A DNA stretch of 55,424 nucleotides from Bacillota bacterium (lineage in GTDB: Bacteria; Bacillota; Clostridia; Christensenellales; Aristaeellaceae). Below the pieces are notes generated by a model that worked only from the letters and a program-made list of their open reading frames with translations, was not told the origin of the DNA and did not search any database. Below, piece after piece: positions 1 through 8,866 of the stretch (within the stretch, counting starts at the first letter, position 1; each line of letters begins with the position of its first letter). The DNA is taken from NCBI GenBank assembly GCA_023435435.1, contig JAEYRW010000042.1, positions 1 to 55,424 of the forward strand, written 5' to 3'. A program made the translations under genes and the position numbers.

Positions 1-219
1 GCCGACGAACATGACCCGCAGCTGCTCCGAATCGCCGAATTCGCGCTTCATGAGTTCGAGGGATTTCTTGGTCAGCGTGTCCTCGGAAAGATATTTGGTA
101 AAATCATAGTTGACATGCACCTTCGAGACGGTGAATGCGCTCGCGATGGCAATGAGCGCGAAGGCGACCAGGATGGGAATCCTGCGCCGCACGATCGCGC
201 TCGCGATTTTATTCGCCAT
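1..219 (-). CDS. RND/MMPL-family transporter, N-terminal fragment
   Basis: Only the first 73 codons lie inside the window, and the gene runs off the left edge. The translation starts MANKIASAIVRRRIPIL, followed by a hydrophobic helix (about residues 14-31) and an extracytoplasmic segment with YDFTKYLSEDT and LMKREFGDSEQLRVMF. This is the usual opening of RND/MMPL exporters of the predicted-exporter (HpnN-like) type: one membrane helix, then a porter domain. The ATG at 219 has GAGGAAG about six bases upstream. It lies 8 bp after metA on the same strand, so it is probably the last gene of the murJ-metY-metA run. The substrate cannot be inferred. Confidence 0.7.
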   Translation of the reverse strand, partial: MANKIASAIVRRRIPILVAFALIAIASAFTVSKVHVNYDFTKYLSEDTLTKKSLELMKREFGDSEQLRVMFVG

Positions 220-227
220 ATGCTTCC

Positions 228-1145
228 TCAGTTAATGGTATTGATGTCGTAGGGCGTCGTCTGATAGACGTAATAGTTGAGCCAGTTGGAGAACAAGAGG
301 TTCGCGTGGCCGCGCCAGGTCACCACCGGGTCCCTGGTGTCGTCATCGTCCGGAAAATAGTGCTCCGGCACCGCCGTGTCCAGACCGGCGCGCTTGTCGC
401 GCAGGTACTCGAGCTTGAGCGTATCCTCGTCATACTCGCTGTGGCCGGTGACGTAGATCTGCCTGCCGAGCTTGGTCGCCAGCGCGTAGAGGCCCGCCTC
501 GTCGGAGGAGGCCAGAATCTTCACCTGGGGCACCTGCAGAACGTCCTCGCGTAAAATGGTGGTGTAGCGCGACTGGGGCACCATGAAGTTGTCGTCGAAG
601 CCGCGCATGAGCATCGAGCGCTTGTGCTCAATCTTGTGCGGGTACACGCCGAACAGCTTCCTGGGAAGCTTTGCCTTCCCCACGCCGTAGTGGTAATAAA
701 GTGAAGCCTGGGCCGCCCAACAGATGTGCAGCGTGCTCGTGACGTTGGTCTTCGACCATTCCATGACGCGGCAGAGCTCGTCCCAGTAGTCGACCTCCTC
801 GAATTCGAGGTGCTCCACCGGCGCGCCGGTGATGATGAGGCCGTCGAACTTCTGATCCTTGACCTCGTCAAACGTCTTGTAAAACGCCAGCATATGCTCC
901 GAGGACGTGTTCTTGGACTCGTGGGAGCTCATGTGCAGAAGCTCCAGCTCCACCTGAAGCGGCGTGTTCCCCAGAAGCCGGGCCAGCTGCGTCTCGGTTG
1001 CGATTTTCGTGGGCATGAGGTTTAAAAGCGCGATCTTGAGCGGGCGGATGTCCTGGGTGAGCGCGCGGGTCTCCGTGATGACGAATATGTTCTCACTCAA
1101 AAGCGTCTCCGTGGCAGGGAGACTGTTGGGAATCTTGATGGGCAT
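228..1145 (-). CDS. metA: Homoserine O-acetyltransferase (MetA family)
   Basis: 305-residue MetA-family enzyme that acylates the hydroxyl of L-homoserine, the first committed step of methionine synthesis, in the cytoplasm. The catalytic Cys142 sits in ICWAAQ, and His235/Glu237 sit in GHSEYDE, completing the known triad. Residue 111 is Glu (GAPVEHLEF). In the characterised Bacillus cereus MetA a Glu here specifies acetyl-CoA, whereas Gly in E. coli goes with succinyl-CoA, so the acetyl donor is inferred. The neighbouring metY uses O-acetylhomoserine, which fits. A GAGGAGGAAG ribosome site precedes ATG 1145. It starts 12 bp after metY stops. Confidence 0.95.
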   Translation of the reverse strand: MPIKIPNSLPATETLLSENIFVITETRALTQDIRPLKIALLNLMPTKIATETQLARLLGNTPLQVELELLHMSSHESKNTSSEHMLAFYKTFDEVKDQKFDGLIITGAPVEHLEFEEVDYWDELCRVMEWSKTNVTSTLHICWAAQASLYYHYGVGKAKLPRKLFGVYPHKIEHKRSMLMRGFDDNFMVPQSRYTTILREDVLQVPQVKILASSDEAGLYALATKLGRQIYVTGHSEYDEDTLKLEYLRDKRAGLDTAVPEHYFPDDDDTRDPVVTWRGHANLLFSNWLNYYVYQTTPYDINTIN

Positions 1146-1157
1146 TTTTCTTCCTCC

Positions 1158-2438
1158 TCAGCGGGTCTTTTCAAGCGCCTGCGCGATGTCCCGGATGATG
1201 TCGTCCGCGTTTTCGATGCCGATGGACATGCGGACCATCTCGGGCCTGACGCCGCACTGGACGAGCTGCTCGTCGGTGAGCTGGCGGTGGGTGGTGCTCG
1301 CGGGGTGCAGCGCGCAGGTTCGCAAATCCGCCACGTGCACCACGATGGCCGCAAGCCGCAGGGAATCGAGGAACTTCATCGCCGCGTCCCTTCCGCCCTT
1401 CACGCCGAAGGAAATGACGCCGCTTGCACCGTTCGGCAAATACTTATCCGCCCGCGCTTTCTGGTCGGAGGAGGCAAGCCCAGGGTAGTTGACCCATTCG
1501 ACGTCCGCGCTCTGCTCGAGATACTGGGCGACCTTGAGGGCGTTCGACGAATGCCGCTCCATCCGGAGCGCCAGCGTCTCCAGGCCCAGATTGATGAGGA
1601 ACGCCGCGAGAGGCTGCTGAATGGCGCCCAGATCGCGCATGAGCTGCACGCGCGCCTTGGTGATGTACGCCTGATTGCCGAAGTCGTGGACGTAGCGCAC
1701 GCCGTGATAGGATTCGTCGGGCTCGGTGAGCTCCGGAAACTTGCCGGAGGCCGCCCAGTCAAACCTGCCGCCGTCCACGATGACGCCGCCCACCACGGTG
1801 GCATGGCCGTCCATGTACTTGGTGGTGGAGTGGATGATGATGTCCGCCCCGAATTCAAACGGGCGGCAGAGGATGGGCGTCGGGAACGTATTGTCCACCA
1901 CCAGCGGCAGGCCGTGGGCATGGGCGATGTTCGCGAAGCGCTCGATGTCAAAGACGTAGAGCGCGGGATTCGCGATGGTCTCGCCGAACACCAGCCGGGT
2001 GTTTTCATCGATGAGCGCGCCGACTTCTTCGTCGGTCATGTCGGGCATGGCGAAGCGCACCTCGATGCCCATGCGCTTCATGGTCACCGCAAACAGGTTC
2101 AGCGTGCCGCCGTAAATGGTTGAAACGCTCACAATATTCTGCCCGGCAGAGGTGATGTTCAGAACCGCCATGAGGGAGGCCGCCTGGCCCGCGGAGGTGA
2201 GCATCGCGCCGACACCGCCTTCCAGCGCCGCGATTTTCTTTTCCACGATGTCCAGCGTCGGATTCGAGATCCGGCTGTACATATGGCCCGGCGCCTTTAA
2301 ATCGAAGAGCTGGCCGAGCATGTCCGCGGAATCGTACTTGTACGTCGTCGACTGATAGATCGGCATGACGCGGGGCTCCCCATTCTTGGGCTCGTATCCG
2401 CCCTGGACGCACAAAGTATCGATTGAAACCTTTTCCAT
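1158..2438 (-). CDS. metY: O-acetylhomoserine sulfhydrylase (O-acetylhomoserine aminocarboxypropyltransferase)
   Basis: 426-residue PLP enzyme of the Cys/Met metabolism family (fold type I). It replaces the acetyl group of O-acetylhomoserine with sulfide to give homocysteine. The PLP lysine is Lys207 in the STTKYMDGH motif. GHMYSRISNP and TSAGQAASLMAVL near residues 51-92 and VVDNTF near 180 are family landmarks, and the length matches MetY rather than the shorter cystathionine lyases. AAGGAGG precedes ATG 2438, and the murJ stop codon lies within this ribosome site region. With metA it forms a direct sulfhydrylation pathway. No SAM riboswitch fits in the 4-bp gap to murJ. Confidence 0.94.
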   Translation of the reverse strand: MEKVSIDTLCVQGGYEPKNGEPRVMPIYQSTTYKYDSADMLGQLFDLKAPGHMYSRISNPTLDIVEKKIAALEGGVGAMLTSAGQAASLMAVLNITSAGQNIVSVSTIYGGTLNLFAVTMKRMGIEVRFAMPDMTDEEVGALIDENTRLVFGETIANPALYVFDIERFANIAHAHGLPLVVDNTFPTPILCRPFEFGADIIIHSTTKYMDGHATVVGGVIVDGGRFDWAASGKFPELTEPDESYHGVRYVHDFGNQAYITKARVQLMRDLGAIQQPLAAFLINLGLETLALRMERHSSNALKVAQYLEQSADVEWVNYPGLASSDQKARADKYLPNGASGVISFGVKGGRDAAMKFLDSLRLAAIVVHVADLRTCALHPASTTHRQLTDEQLVQCGVRPEMVRMSIGIENADDIIRDIAQALEKTR

Positions 2439-2442
2439 ATGC

Positions 2443-3984
2443 CTACCTCCTTCTTTTGTTTGGAACGCCGCCCACGAGCGACATGACCTGCCGCTCGCCC
2501 AGCGCCAACAGCGTGAACAGATATGTAAGACCCGAGACCAGGGTCACCGCCGCGAGCCTGAGGAACACGTGCAGCGTCCCGTACATCTCAGGCAAGAGCC
2601 AATTGGTGACGAATGCCGTGGCCGCGCACAAAAGCCCGGCCGCGCAAATCTTGACCATATCAAGGGCGGTCTCCCTGAAGCCAAACTGCCCCATCCGCCG
2701 CCGGAACAAGATGAACATGACCGTCACCGCCATGAAGCCCACCAGCGAAGTGCCCAGCGCGAGGCCGTTGATGCCCATGTAGTGCCCCAACACCCAGTCG
2801 AGAAGCGTGTTGAGCAGAAGGGCGATCAAAGTCACCCGGAAGGGCGTCCGGGTGTCCTGCATGGAATGAAACGCACGGCTCAAAAGGTCTCGCAGACCGA
2901 ACGCAAGCACGCCGATGATGAAAAACAGGAACGCCCCCGCCGTGACGTGAACCGACTCGTTCCCGAACGCGCCGCGCGCGTAGGCGAAGCGCACGATGTC
3001 GTCGGACATCACGACGGAAATCGCGGTAATGGGCATCACGATCACCGCAACGCCCTCCAGCGCGTTTTTGACCGTCGAGACGACCCCCGCCCTGTCCCTG
3101 AGCACCACCAGCCGCGACAGCTTTGAGAACATGACGGTGGTAATCGGAACCACCAGCACGCCCGAAACAAAAATAATAAGCTTATAGGCGTAGTTGAGCG
3201 CGGAAAGCGCCCGGTCGTCGATCATGGAGGCGAAGAATGAGTCGATCATATGATTGAGCTCGCTGATGGCCATCGAAAGCACCGCGGGAACCGCCAGCGC
3301 CAGAAGCCGCTTGAACTGCGGATCGGAAAAGTCGATGCGCGGCGAATAGCGGAACCAACCGAGCAGGTACGGGATCTGAATCAGTACCTGCATGGCCCCT
3401 GCGGCAAACACGCCCCACGCCACGGCTTCGATGCCGTATTTCTTCGAGAAGAAAACCGCCGCGCCGATGATGCCGATGCTGATGGGAAACCCCGTAAGCT
3501 GCGCGGCGACATACTTCTCCCGCGCGTTGAGCAAAGTCGACATGACGATGGAGGTCACGTTGAACAGAAGCGACAGCGCCATGATCCGCGTAAGCCGGGT
3601 GGTGAGCGCCACTTTTTCCGCGTCGAAGCCCGGCAGCGTCAGATGGATCAGCGGCGCCGCCAGCGCATACAGCACAACCGAGGCCACGATCCCCGCCAAG
3701 GCAAAGATGTTCATGGCGTTGCTGGCAAACCGATTCGCCGCACTTTCCCCGCTGCGCTCCCGCGCCCGCGTGTAGAGCGGGATGAGCGTCGAGGTGATGC
3801 AGGAATTAAACAGGAAGATCGGCAGATAGAAAAGGCTGTACGAGGCGACGTACGCCTCATTTTCAAGCCCCGTGCCGAAATACCCTGCGGTTATCATGTC
3901 GCGGGCGAAGCCGACCAACTTCGAGGCGATGATGACGATGGTCACCAGCGCCGTCGCCCGGAATACTTTATCAGTGCGCGTCAT
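2443..3984 (-). CDS. murJ: Lipid II flippase MurJ (MviN family)
   Basis: About 513 residues with 13-14 hydrophobic segments of the MviN/MurJ fold (MOP superfamily). It moves the peptidoglycan precursor lipid II across the cytoplasmic membrane. Family landmarks include ASKLVGFARDMITAGYFG in the first helix region, NMFxxSxxxS-type helices, and AFGLRDLLSRAFHSMQDTRTP near residue 370. The open frame extends to 4023, but a TATAAT box lies inside that extension. The ATG at 3984, with AAGGTGA four bases upstream, is therefore the likely start. It heads the run murJ-metY-metA-exporter, an unusual pairing of a cell-wall gene with methionine synthesis. Confidence 0.92.
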   Translation of the reverse strand: MTRTDKVFRATALVTIVIIASKLVGFARDMITAGYFGTGLENEAYVASYSLFYLPIFLFNSCITSTLIPLYTRARERSGESAANRFASNAMNIFALAGIVASVVLYALAAPLIHLTLPGFDAEKVALTTRLTRIMALSLLFNVTSIVMSTLLNAREKYVAAQLTGFPISIGIIGAAVFFSKKYGIEAVAWGVFAAGAMQVLIQIPYLLGWFRYSPRIDFSDPQFKRLLALAVPAVLSMAISELNHMIDSFFASMIDDRALSALNYAYKLIIFVSGVLVVPITTVMFSKLSRLVVLRDRAGVVSTVKNALEGVAVIVMPITAISVVMSDDIVRFAYARGAFGNESVHVTAGAFLFFIIGVLAFGLRDLLSRAFHSMQDTRTPFRVTLIALLLNTLLDWVLGHYMGINGLALGTSLVGFMAVTVMFILFRRRMGQFGFRETALDMVKICAAGLLCAATAFVTNWLLPEMYGTLHVFLRLAAVTLVSGLTYLFTLLALGERQVMSLVGGVPNKRRR

Positions 3985-4011
3985 TGTCACCTTCCGCGTG
4001 TGCTTCATGCG

Positions 4012-4040
4012 ATTATAGCACACTCTTCGCCTTCGGTCAT
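4012..4040 (-). promoter_or_regulatory. Predicted sigma-A promoter of murJ
   Basis: On the minus strand an extended -10 TGCTATAAT (hexamer at 4012-4017) lies 17 bp downstream of ATGACC (4035-4040), a partial -35 match. Transcription would start near 4005, about 20 bases before the murJ ATG at 3984. This is also why the longer open frame to 4023 was not used. Confidence 0.7.
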
Positions 4041-4077
4041 GAATAATCCCGTTAAATTCCGCCGTGCGCGGACATTC

Positions 4078-4542
4078 TCAAAGCCGTAAAAGGCGGGGCA
4101 CGGCCTTCCCGTTTTCAATCTCAAGTTCGGCAAAGCGTCCGTCCTGAAGCGCGCCGGGGTTTATGAGAAGCGCCGCGCCCACATACCCGGCAAAGGGAAC
4201 GTGGGTGTGCCCGAACAGCGCGACGCCGCAGTTCCGCGCCTCGGCGCGGTACGAGAGCCGATCGAGACCGCCCTTCACGCCGTACTGATCGCCGTGGGTC
4301 AAAAGCATGCGCACGCCTTCCGCCTTGAGTTCGATTTCCTTGGGATCGCGGGAAAAGAAGTCGCAGTTGCCCGCGACAAAGAGCACCTTGCGGTTGAGCC
4401 GCTCCGCGAGCCGCCTGGCGTCGCCCGCAACGTCGCCCAGGTGAAACACGTGATCGTATTCCCGCGCCGCAATAAACTGCGCGACGAGCTCGAGCATGCC
4501 CGTCGCGTCGTGGGAATCAGAGAGAACCGCGATCCGCGTCAT
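4078..4542 (-). CDS. YfcE/MJ0936-family metallophosphodiesterase (YsnB-like)
   Basis: 154-residue calcineurin-like phosphoesterase. The metal-binding motifs appear in order: SDSHD (8-12), HLGDVAGD (about 35-42), GNCD (about 58), THGDQYG (about 84) and GHTHVP (about 116). Family members hydrolyse phosphodiesters such as bis-pNPP, and the physiological substrate is unknown. ATG 4542 overlaps the stop of the upstream RNase PH/dITPase gene by four bases (ATGA), so translation is coupled. In Bacillus subtilis the same order is gerM-rph-ysnA-ysnB. A short GC stem at 4058-4072 after the stop may be a weak terminator. Confidence 0.88.
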   Translation of the reverse strand: MTRIAVLSDSHDATGMLELVAQFIAAREYDHVFHLGDVAGDARRLAERLNRKVLFVAGNCDFFSRDPKEIELKAEGVRMLLTHGDQYGVKGGLDRLSYRAEARNCGVALFGHTHVPFAGYVGAALLINPGALQDGRFAELEIENGKAVPRLLRL

Positions 4543-5834
4543 AAAGATTTCAAGAGCGCCTCAATGGCCCGGGCGCGGTGGGAAACGCGGTTCTTGTCCG
4601 CCTCGTCCGCTTCCGCGAACGTGACCCCGAGGTCCTTTGAAAAAAACAGCGGATCGTAACCGAAGCCGCCCGCGCCGCGGTATTCGCGCAGAATCTCGCC
4701 TTCGCACGCGCCGGTCGCCACAATTTCGTCCTTGCCCGGCGCGCAGAGCGCGATGGCGGCCACGTACTGGGCGCGGCGCGGCTCCTGCACGCCGATGAGC
4801 TCCTTGAGAAGCAGCCGGTTGTTGGCCTCGTCGTCGCCGTGCACCCCCGAATAGCGCGCCGAATGGACGCCGGGGCGGCCGCCCAGCGCCTCCACAGCGA
4901 GTCCGGAATCGTCCGCCAGCGCCGCGCAGCCCGTGCGCGCCATGACGGCGCGCGCCTTGATGCGCGCGTTTTCCTCGAAGGTTTCGCCGGTTTCCTCGAT
5001 GTCGCCCGTCACGCCCATCTCCCGCATGGAGTAGACGTCGTATTTGTCCCCAAGAAGGGCGCGGAGCTCCTTGATTTTTCCAAAATTATTGGATGCGATG
5101 ACGAGCCTGGGCTTTTTACCGATGACGCCCGCGCGGTCCCCCAGCGCCTTAAGCTGCGCCGCCATGAGATCGCCGATCCCCTTTTCCGCCAGTGACAAAA
5201 GTCCGTCCAGCTCCGCGCGGGTGTAGGCGCGGCCCTCGCCGGTGCCCTGCACCTCGGCAAACGCCGTCTCGCCGGATTTTTCCCGGGTCATCACGACGTT
5301 CATATCCACCTGCGCATGGGAATCGAGTCTGTAATCGAGGTCGAGGGCCAATTCGTCGTCAATGAGGCCCACGGACACCGCTGCCACCTGCCTCACCACG
5401 GGCGAATCGACGATGGCGCCTTCCTTGATGAGCCGGTCGGCAGCGAGGCAGAGCGCGACAAACGCGCCCGTGATGGACGCGGTGCGCGTGCCGCCGTCGG
5501 CCTGGATGACGTCGCAGTCGAGGTATACGGTGTGCTCGCCCAGCCGGGAAAGGTCGCACGCGGCGCGGAGCGAGCGGCCGATGAGCCGCTGGATCTCCAC
5601 GCCGCGCCCGTCCTTTTTGATGCCGTCGCGCGGCTTGCGGGCACCGGTGGAGCCGGGCAGCATGGCGTACTCGGCGGTGAGCCAGCCGCCCTTCCCCTTG
5701 CGGAACGGCGGCACCTCGTTTGTCACAGAGGCGGTGCAGATCACGCGCGTGCGGCCGCAGGAGATGAGAACCGATCCCGCGGCCGCGTCGGTGAAGTCAA
5801 CCTGAATGGAGACCGGGCGAATTTCCCCGCGCAT
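4539..5834 (-). CDS. rph-rdgB: Fused RNase PH and RdgB/HAM1 dITP/XTP pyrophosphatase
   Basis: A 431-residue two-domain protein. Residues about 1-235 are RNase PH, the phosphorolytic 3' exonuclease that trims tRNA ends, with GSTGARKPRDG and LDCDVIQADGGTRTASITGA as landmarks. Residues about 243-431 are RdgB/HAM1, with SNNFGKIKELRALL (nucleotide-binding SxNxxK), ALADDSGLAVEALGGRPGVHSARY and GGFGYDPLF; this domain removes non-canonical purine triphosphates. The frame is open across the linker (VIGKKPRLVIAS), so this is a genuine fusion. The longer frame begins with a TTG at 5849 inside the ribosome site; the ATG at 5834 has GGAGG eight bases upstream and was chosen. Confidence 0.93.
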   Translation of the reverse strand: MRGEIRPVSIQVDFTDAAAGSVLISCGRTRVICTASVTNEVPPFRKGKGGWLTAEYAMLPGSTGARKPRDGIKKDGRGVEIQRLIGRSLRAACDLSRLGEHTVYLDCDVIQADGGTRTASITGAFVALCLAADRLIKEGAIVDSPVVRQVAAVSVGLIDDELALDLDYRLDSHAQVDMNVVMTREKSGETAFAEVQGTGEGRAYTRAELDGLLSLAEKGIGDLMAAQLKALGDRAGVIGKKPRLVIASNNFGKIKELRALLGDKYDVYSMREMGVTGDIEETGETFEENARIKARAVMARTGCAALADDSGLAVEALGGRPGVHSARYSGVHGDDEANNRLLLKELIGVQEPRRAQYVAAIALCAPGKDEIVATGACEGEILREYRGAGGFGYDPLFFSKDLGVTFAEADEADKNRVSHRARAIEALLKSL

Positions 5835-5851
5835 TTGTATTCCCTCCAATG

Positions 5852-6967
5852 TCAGTCGCCGAAGATGGCGGACGACTGGGTTTGTATGTAGTCGGATTCG
5901 ATGTCCCCGGCGACGTTTGCGAAGGTCGGCACCGTGAGGGTGCCCACGCCCGGGTCGTAGGGCTCGCCTTCCACGAGGATCTGGACGGACTCGACGCCGT
6001 TAAACTGGGTGCAGGTGAGCACCAGCGCCTTGAGGGCGATGCGCCCGCCGTCGACGTTGTTGACGATCTGCATGAACTCCTTGGTGAAGTTCACCTTGGC
6101 GACGCCATTGTCTACCGATACGCCGATGAGCCCGCAGCCCTCCGGCATCACCTCGTCAAGCGCGTCCGAGATGGGGCCCTTTGTAAGCTCGAGGACGGCG
6201 GTTGAGATGTCCGCGTCGGAGTACACCATGCGCGTCACCGGAACCACCACCGAGCCGGATTCGCCCGGGAAGTAAAGGGTCAGCTTCTTGAGGGCGCTCG
6301 AGGCGGACGTCGAGACGCTGGTGGTCTCGAGGTTGATGTCGCCCCGGGTAAACGCGCCGGAGACGTCGGTGCCGAACTTCAGCTTCTCCATCTTCTGGCC
6401 GCCGAAGAGGAATTCCACCGACGAAACGGTGTCAAATTCGGTGAGCGTCTGGACGATGGCCGCGATCATGTTCTGCTCGGCGGCAGCGTCCGCGACGTCC
6501 AGCGCCTCCTTGGACAGGTCGATGCGCGCCTTGCCGTTTGCGATGTCGAGATCCATGGACACGTTTTCAGGAATCACCGTGCGAAGTCCCAGCCGCGCGG
6601 CCTGCATGTCGTTGGCGCTCGATTTCACCATCATGGAAAGCGTCGCCTTGGCGATTCCCTCCTCAAGCGGCACGCTCATCATCACAGGTACCAGATAGCC
6701 GTAATTGTCCTGATAGTAGACCACCGTGTCGACCCCGCTGCTTGCCTCCTTGCCGCTTGTGGCGGTGGGGGCGATTGTGGCATCCAGCGCGAGTTCGGTC
6801 GCCCTCGCGCTCAGGCTTGGCGCCGGGCTCGCGGACGCCGCAGGCGTCGCGTCTCCCCCGCTCGCATTCACCAGCCACAGCCGCCACACGCACAAAAGCG
6901 CGATGGCGACGAGCAGCACGATCAGCGCCAGCAGGTACATCCGGCGCTGACTCAAGTCAAATTTCAT
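5852..6967 (-). CDS. gerM: GerMN-domain protein (spore/cell-wall associated GerM-like)
   Basis: 371 residues. A single N-terminal membrane helix (about residues 10-33, MYLLALIVLLVAIALL) is followed by a Ser/Pro/Ala linker and two GerMN domains (about 75-205 and 225-355), each with a hydrophobic N-terminus and a G-x-AKV/KARIDLSKE-type strand. GerM of Bacillus is an anchored protein needed for sporulation and germination-related wall work; bacterial GerMN domains are exported or membrane-tethered. No lipobox Cys was seen. GAGGAGG precedes ATG 6967. Synteny gerM-rph-rdgB-phosphoesterase supports the name, but a sporulation role here is inferred. Confidence 0.85.
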   Translation of the reverse strand: MKFDLSQRRMYLLALIVLLVAIALLCVWRLWLVNASGGDATPAASASPAPSLSARATELALDATIAPTATSGKEASSGVDTVVYYQDNYGYLVPVMMSVPLEEGIAKATLSMMVKSSANDMQAARLGLRTVIPENVSMDLDIANGKARIDLSKEALDVADAAAEQNMIAAIVQTLTEFDTVSSVEFLFGGQKMEKLKFGTDVSGAFTRGDINLETTSVSTSASSALKKLTLYFPGESGSVVVPVTRMVYSDADISTAVLELTKGPISDALDEVMPEGCGLIGVSVDNGVAKVNFTKEFMQIVNNVDGGRIALKALVLTCTQFNGVESVQILVEGEPYDPGVGTLTVPTFANVAGDIESDYIQTQSSAIFGD

Positions 6968-7085
6968 AGAGAACCCTCCTCGCGCATGTCCTTGGTTTCA
7001 AATGTATTCGACCATGCCGGAAGGTATTACGCGCGGAATTCTCTCGGAAATCGCCACAGGCACTATTTTATCACATGCCGTTCGG

Positions 7086-7114
7086 TTGCGCAATCCGCGC
7101 AAATCAGATATAAT
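7086..7114 (+). promoter_or_regulatory. Predicted sigma-A promoter of rqcH
   Basis: TTGCGC (7086-7091), a 17-bp spacer and TATAAT (7109-7114). The expected start is about 30 bases before the rqcH ATG. The same 6968-7150 gap also separates the divergent gerM operon, whose promoter I could not place with confidence. Confidence 0.7.
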
Positions 7115-7150
7115 ATGATGTGGAATTCTTTGAAACGAGGTTGCTTTCCC

Positions 7151-8866
7151 ATGCCAATGGACGCCCTGACGCTCGGTTTTGTCGCGCGGGAGCTGGACGG
7201 CTTCCTCGCCGGCGGACGAATCGACCGCGTGAACCAGCCCGAGCGCGACGAGGTGATCCTCATCGTCCGAAACGCGGGCCGGAACATGCAGCTTCTTCTC
7301 TCCGCCAGCGCCGACTGCGCCCGCGCCCATCTGACGGGCGTTAAAAAGAACAACCCCCTCGAGCCGCCCATGCTCTGCATGCTCATGCGCAAGCACATCG
7401 TCGGCGGCCGGATCACATTTGTGCGTCTGGCGGAGAGCGACCGCATCCTCGAGATCGGCGTCGAGCACTTCGACGAGTTGGGCGAAAAAACCGAGAAGAA
7501 AGTAATCTGCGAGTTTATGGGCAGGCATTCCAACATTATATTTGTGGCGGCGGACGCGCGCATCATCGATTCCGCCCGCCGCGTCAACGAGCAGATGTCC
7601 TCGGTGCGCGAGGTGCTGCCCGGGCTTTTTTATGAACGTCCCCCCGCCCACGGGAAGATTCCCTTCGACGGCGTAACGGAGGACGCGCTTTTTGAGGCCC
7701 TCTTGGGAAAGCGCGGCGCGCTCAAGTCCGCCATCGCCAAAGCGGTCAGCGGCATCTCCGCCCAGACCGCCGCGGAGCTCGCCTTTCGCGCCGCCGGCGC
7801 GGAGGACGCGGCGCTGGAGGAAGTCGACGTCCGCGCCGCCGCCGTCACCATCGCACATACGCTTCAAAACATCGAGTCGGAATTCGCCCCCGCCGTATTG
7901 TACGCGGCCGACGGAAGGCCCGTGGACGTGGTGGCCTTCCCATACGGGAGCCGGGCGGCGCTGACGGTAAGACTGTTTCCGACGCTCTCGGAGGCACTGG
8001 ACGCGTTTTACCAGTCCAAGGACCAGGCGGAGCGCATCAAGCAGAAGTCCTCGTCCATCCATCGGATTTTGAAGACCAACATCGAGCGCTGCGAAAAGAA
8101 ACTCGCGCTGCAAAAAGAGGCGCTCATGGGCTCCGAAAGGATGGAGGAATACCGGCGGCTGGGCGATATCGTCACCGCAAGCCAGTACATGGTAAAAAAA
8201 GGACAGCGGTCAGCCGAGCTCATCGACTACGCCGCCGAAGGAATGCCCACCGTGGCCGTGCCCCTCGACGAGAAGCTCTCCCCCGCCCAGAACGCCCAAC
8301 GATATTATAAGCTCTACCAGAAGGCGCGCTCGGCGCGCACCCTCGCGGCGGAACAAATTGAAAAAACCGAGGAGGAGCTCAGCTACCTCGAAGGGCAGAT
8401 GGACAACCTCGGGAAATGCGAGGCGGAGCCGGAGCTTTTTGAGCTTCGGCAGGAGCTTGAAAAAATGGGTTACGTCAACGCCAGCCACAACCGCAGGCAG
8501 TTGAAGCAGCTTCCGCCCTCGCAGCCCATAAAGTTCACGACGCCCGGCGGGCGCGCGATTCTCGTCGGAAAAAACAACCTCCAGAACGACAAGCTCACCT
8601 TCACCGCCGAGCCGGACGAAATCTGGCTCCACGTCAAGGACATGCCCGGTTCCCATGTCATCATCCCGGGCGGCGAGCCGGACGAGGAAACCCTTCTCAC
8701 GGCCGCGCGGCTGGCGGCGAAGTATTCCAAGGGCGGAACCGGCTCCAACGTCCCGGTGGACTACACGCGCAGGAAATACGTGAAAAAGCCCTCCGGCGCA
8801 AAGCCCGGATTTGTGATCTACACCCATCAGCGGACACTGTACGTGAATCCCTACGCGGAGGAATGA
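7151..8866 (+). CDS. rqcH: NFACT-family ribosome quality control factor RqcH
   Basis: 571 residues from the ATG at 7151 (GAGG about ten bases upstream), the same size as Bacillus RqcH; the frame stays open further upstream across the promoter. The NFACT-N domain (1 to about 180) has the Asp97-Arg98 pair in AESDRIL, which RqcH uses to recruit tRNA-Ala for alanine tailing. A central helix-hairpin and coiled-coil region (about 290-440) and NFACT-R (about 455-560; GRAILVGKNN, LHVKDMPGSHVII) follow. It binds stalled 50S subunits and marks nascent chains with poly-alanine. Older names are FbpA or fibronectin-binding protein. It overlaps the next gene by four bases. Confidence 0.93.
   Translation: MPMDALTLGFVARELDGFLAGGRIDRVNQPERDEVILIVRNAGRNMQLLLSASADCARAHLTGVKKNNPLEPPMLCMLMRKHIVGGRITFVRLAESDRILEIGVEHFDELGEKTEKKVICEFMGRHSNIIFVAADARIIDSARRVNEQMSSVREVLPGLFYERPPAHGKIPFDGVTEDALFEALLGKRGALKSAIAKAVSGISAQTAAELAFRAAGAEDAALEEVDVRAAAVTIAHTLQNIESEFAPAVLYAADGRPVDVVAFPYGSRAALTVRLFPTLSEALDAFYQSKDQAERIKQKSSSIHRILKTNIERCEKKLALQKEALMGSERMEEYRRLGDIVTASQYMVKKGQRSAELIDYAAEGMPTVAVPLDEKLSPAQNAQRYYKLYQKARSARTLAAEQIEKTEEELSYLEGQMDNLGKCEAEPELFELRQELEKMGYVNASHNRRQLKQLPPSQPIKFTTPGGRAILVGKNNLQNDKLTFTAEPDEIWLHVKDMPGSHVIIPGGEPDEETLLTAARLAAKYSKGGTGSNVPVDYTRRKYVKKPSGAKPGFVIYTHQRTLYVNPYAEE

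Noticed and set aside
2439..2442. SAM riboswitch upstream of metY/metA
   Set aside because: Only four bases separate murJ and metY, and the murJ leader is about 20 bases, so there is no room.
4008..4023. Earlier ATG or alternative starts for murJ
   Set aside because: They overlap or precede the TATAAT box at 4012-4017 and lie before the expected transcription start.
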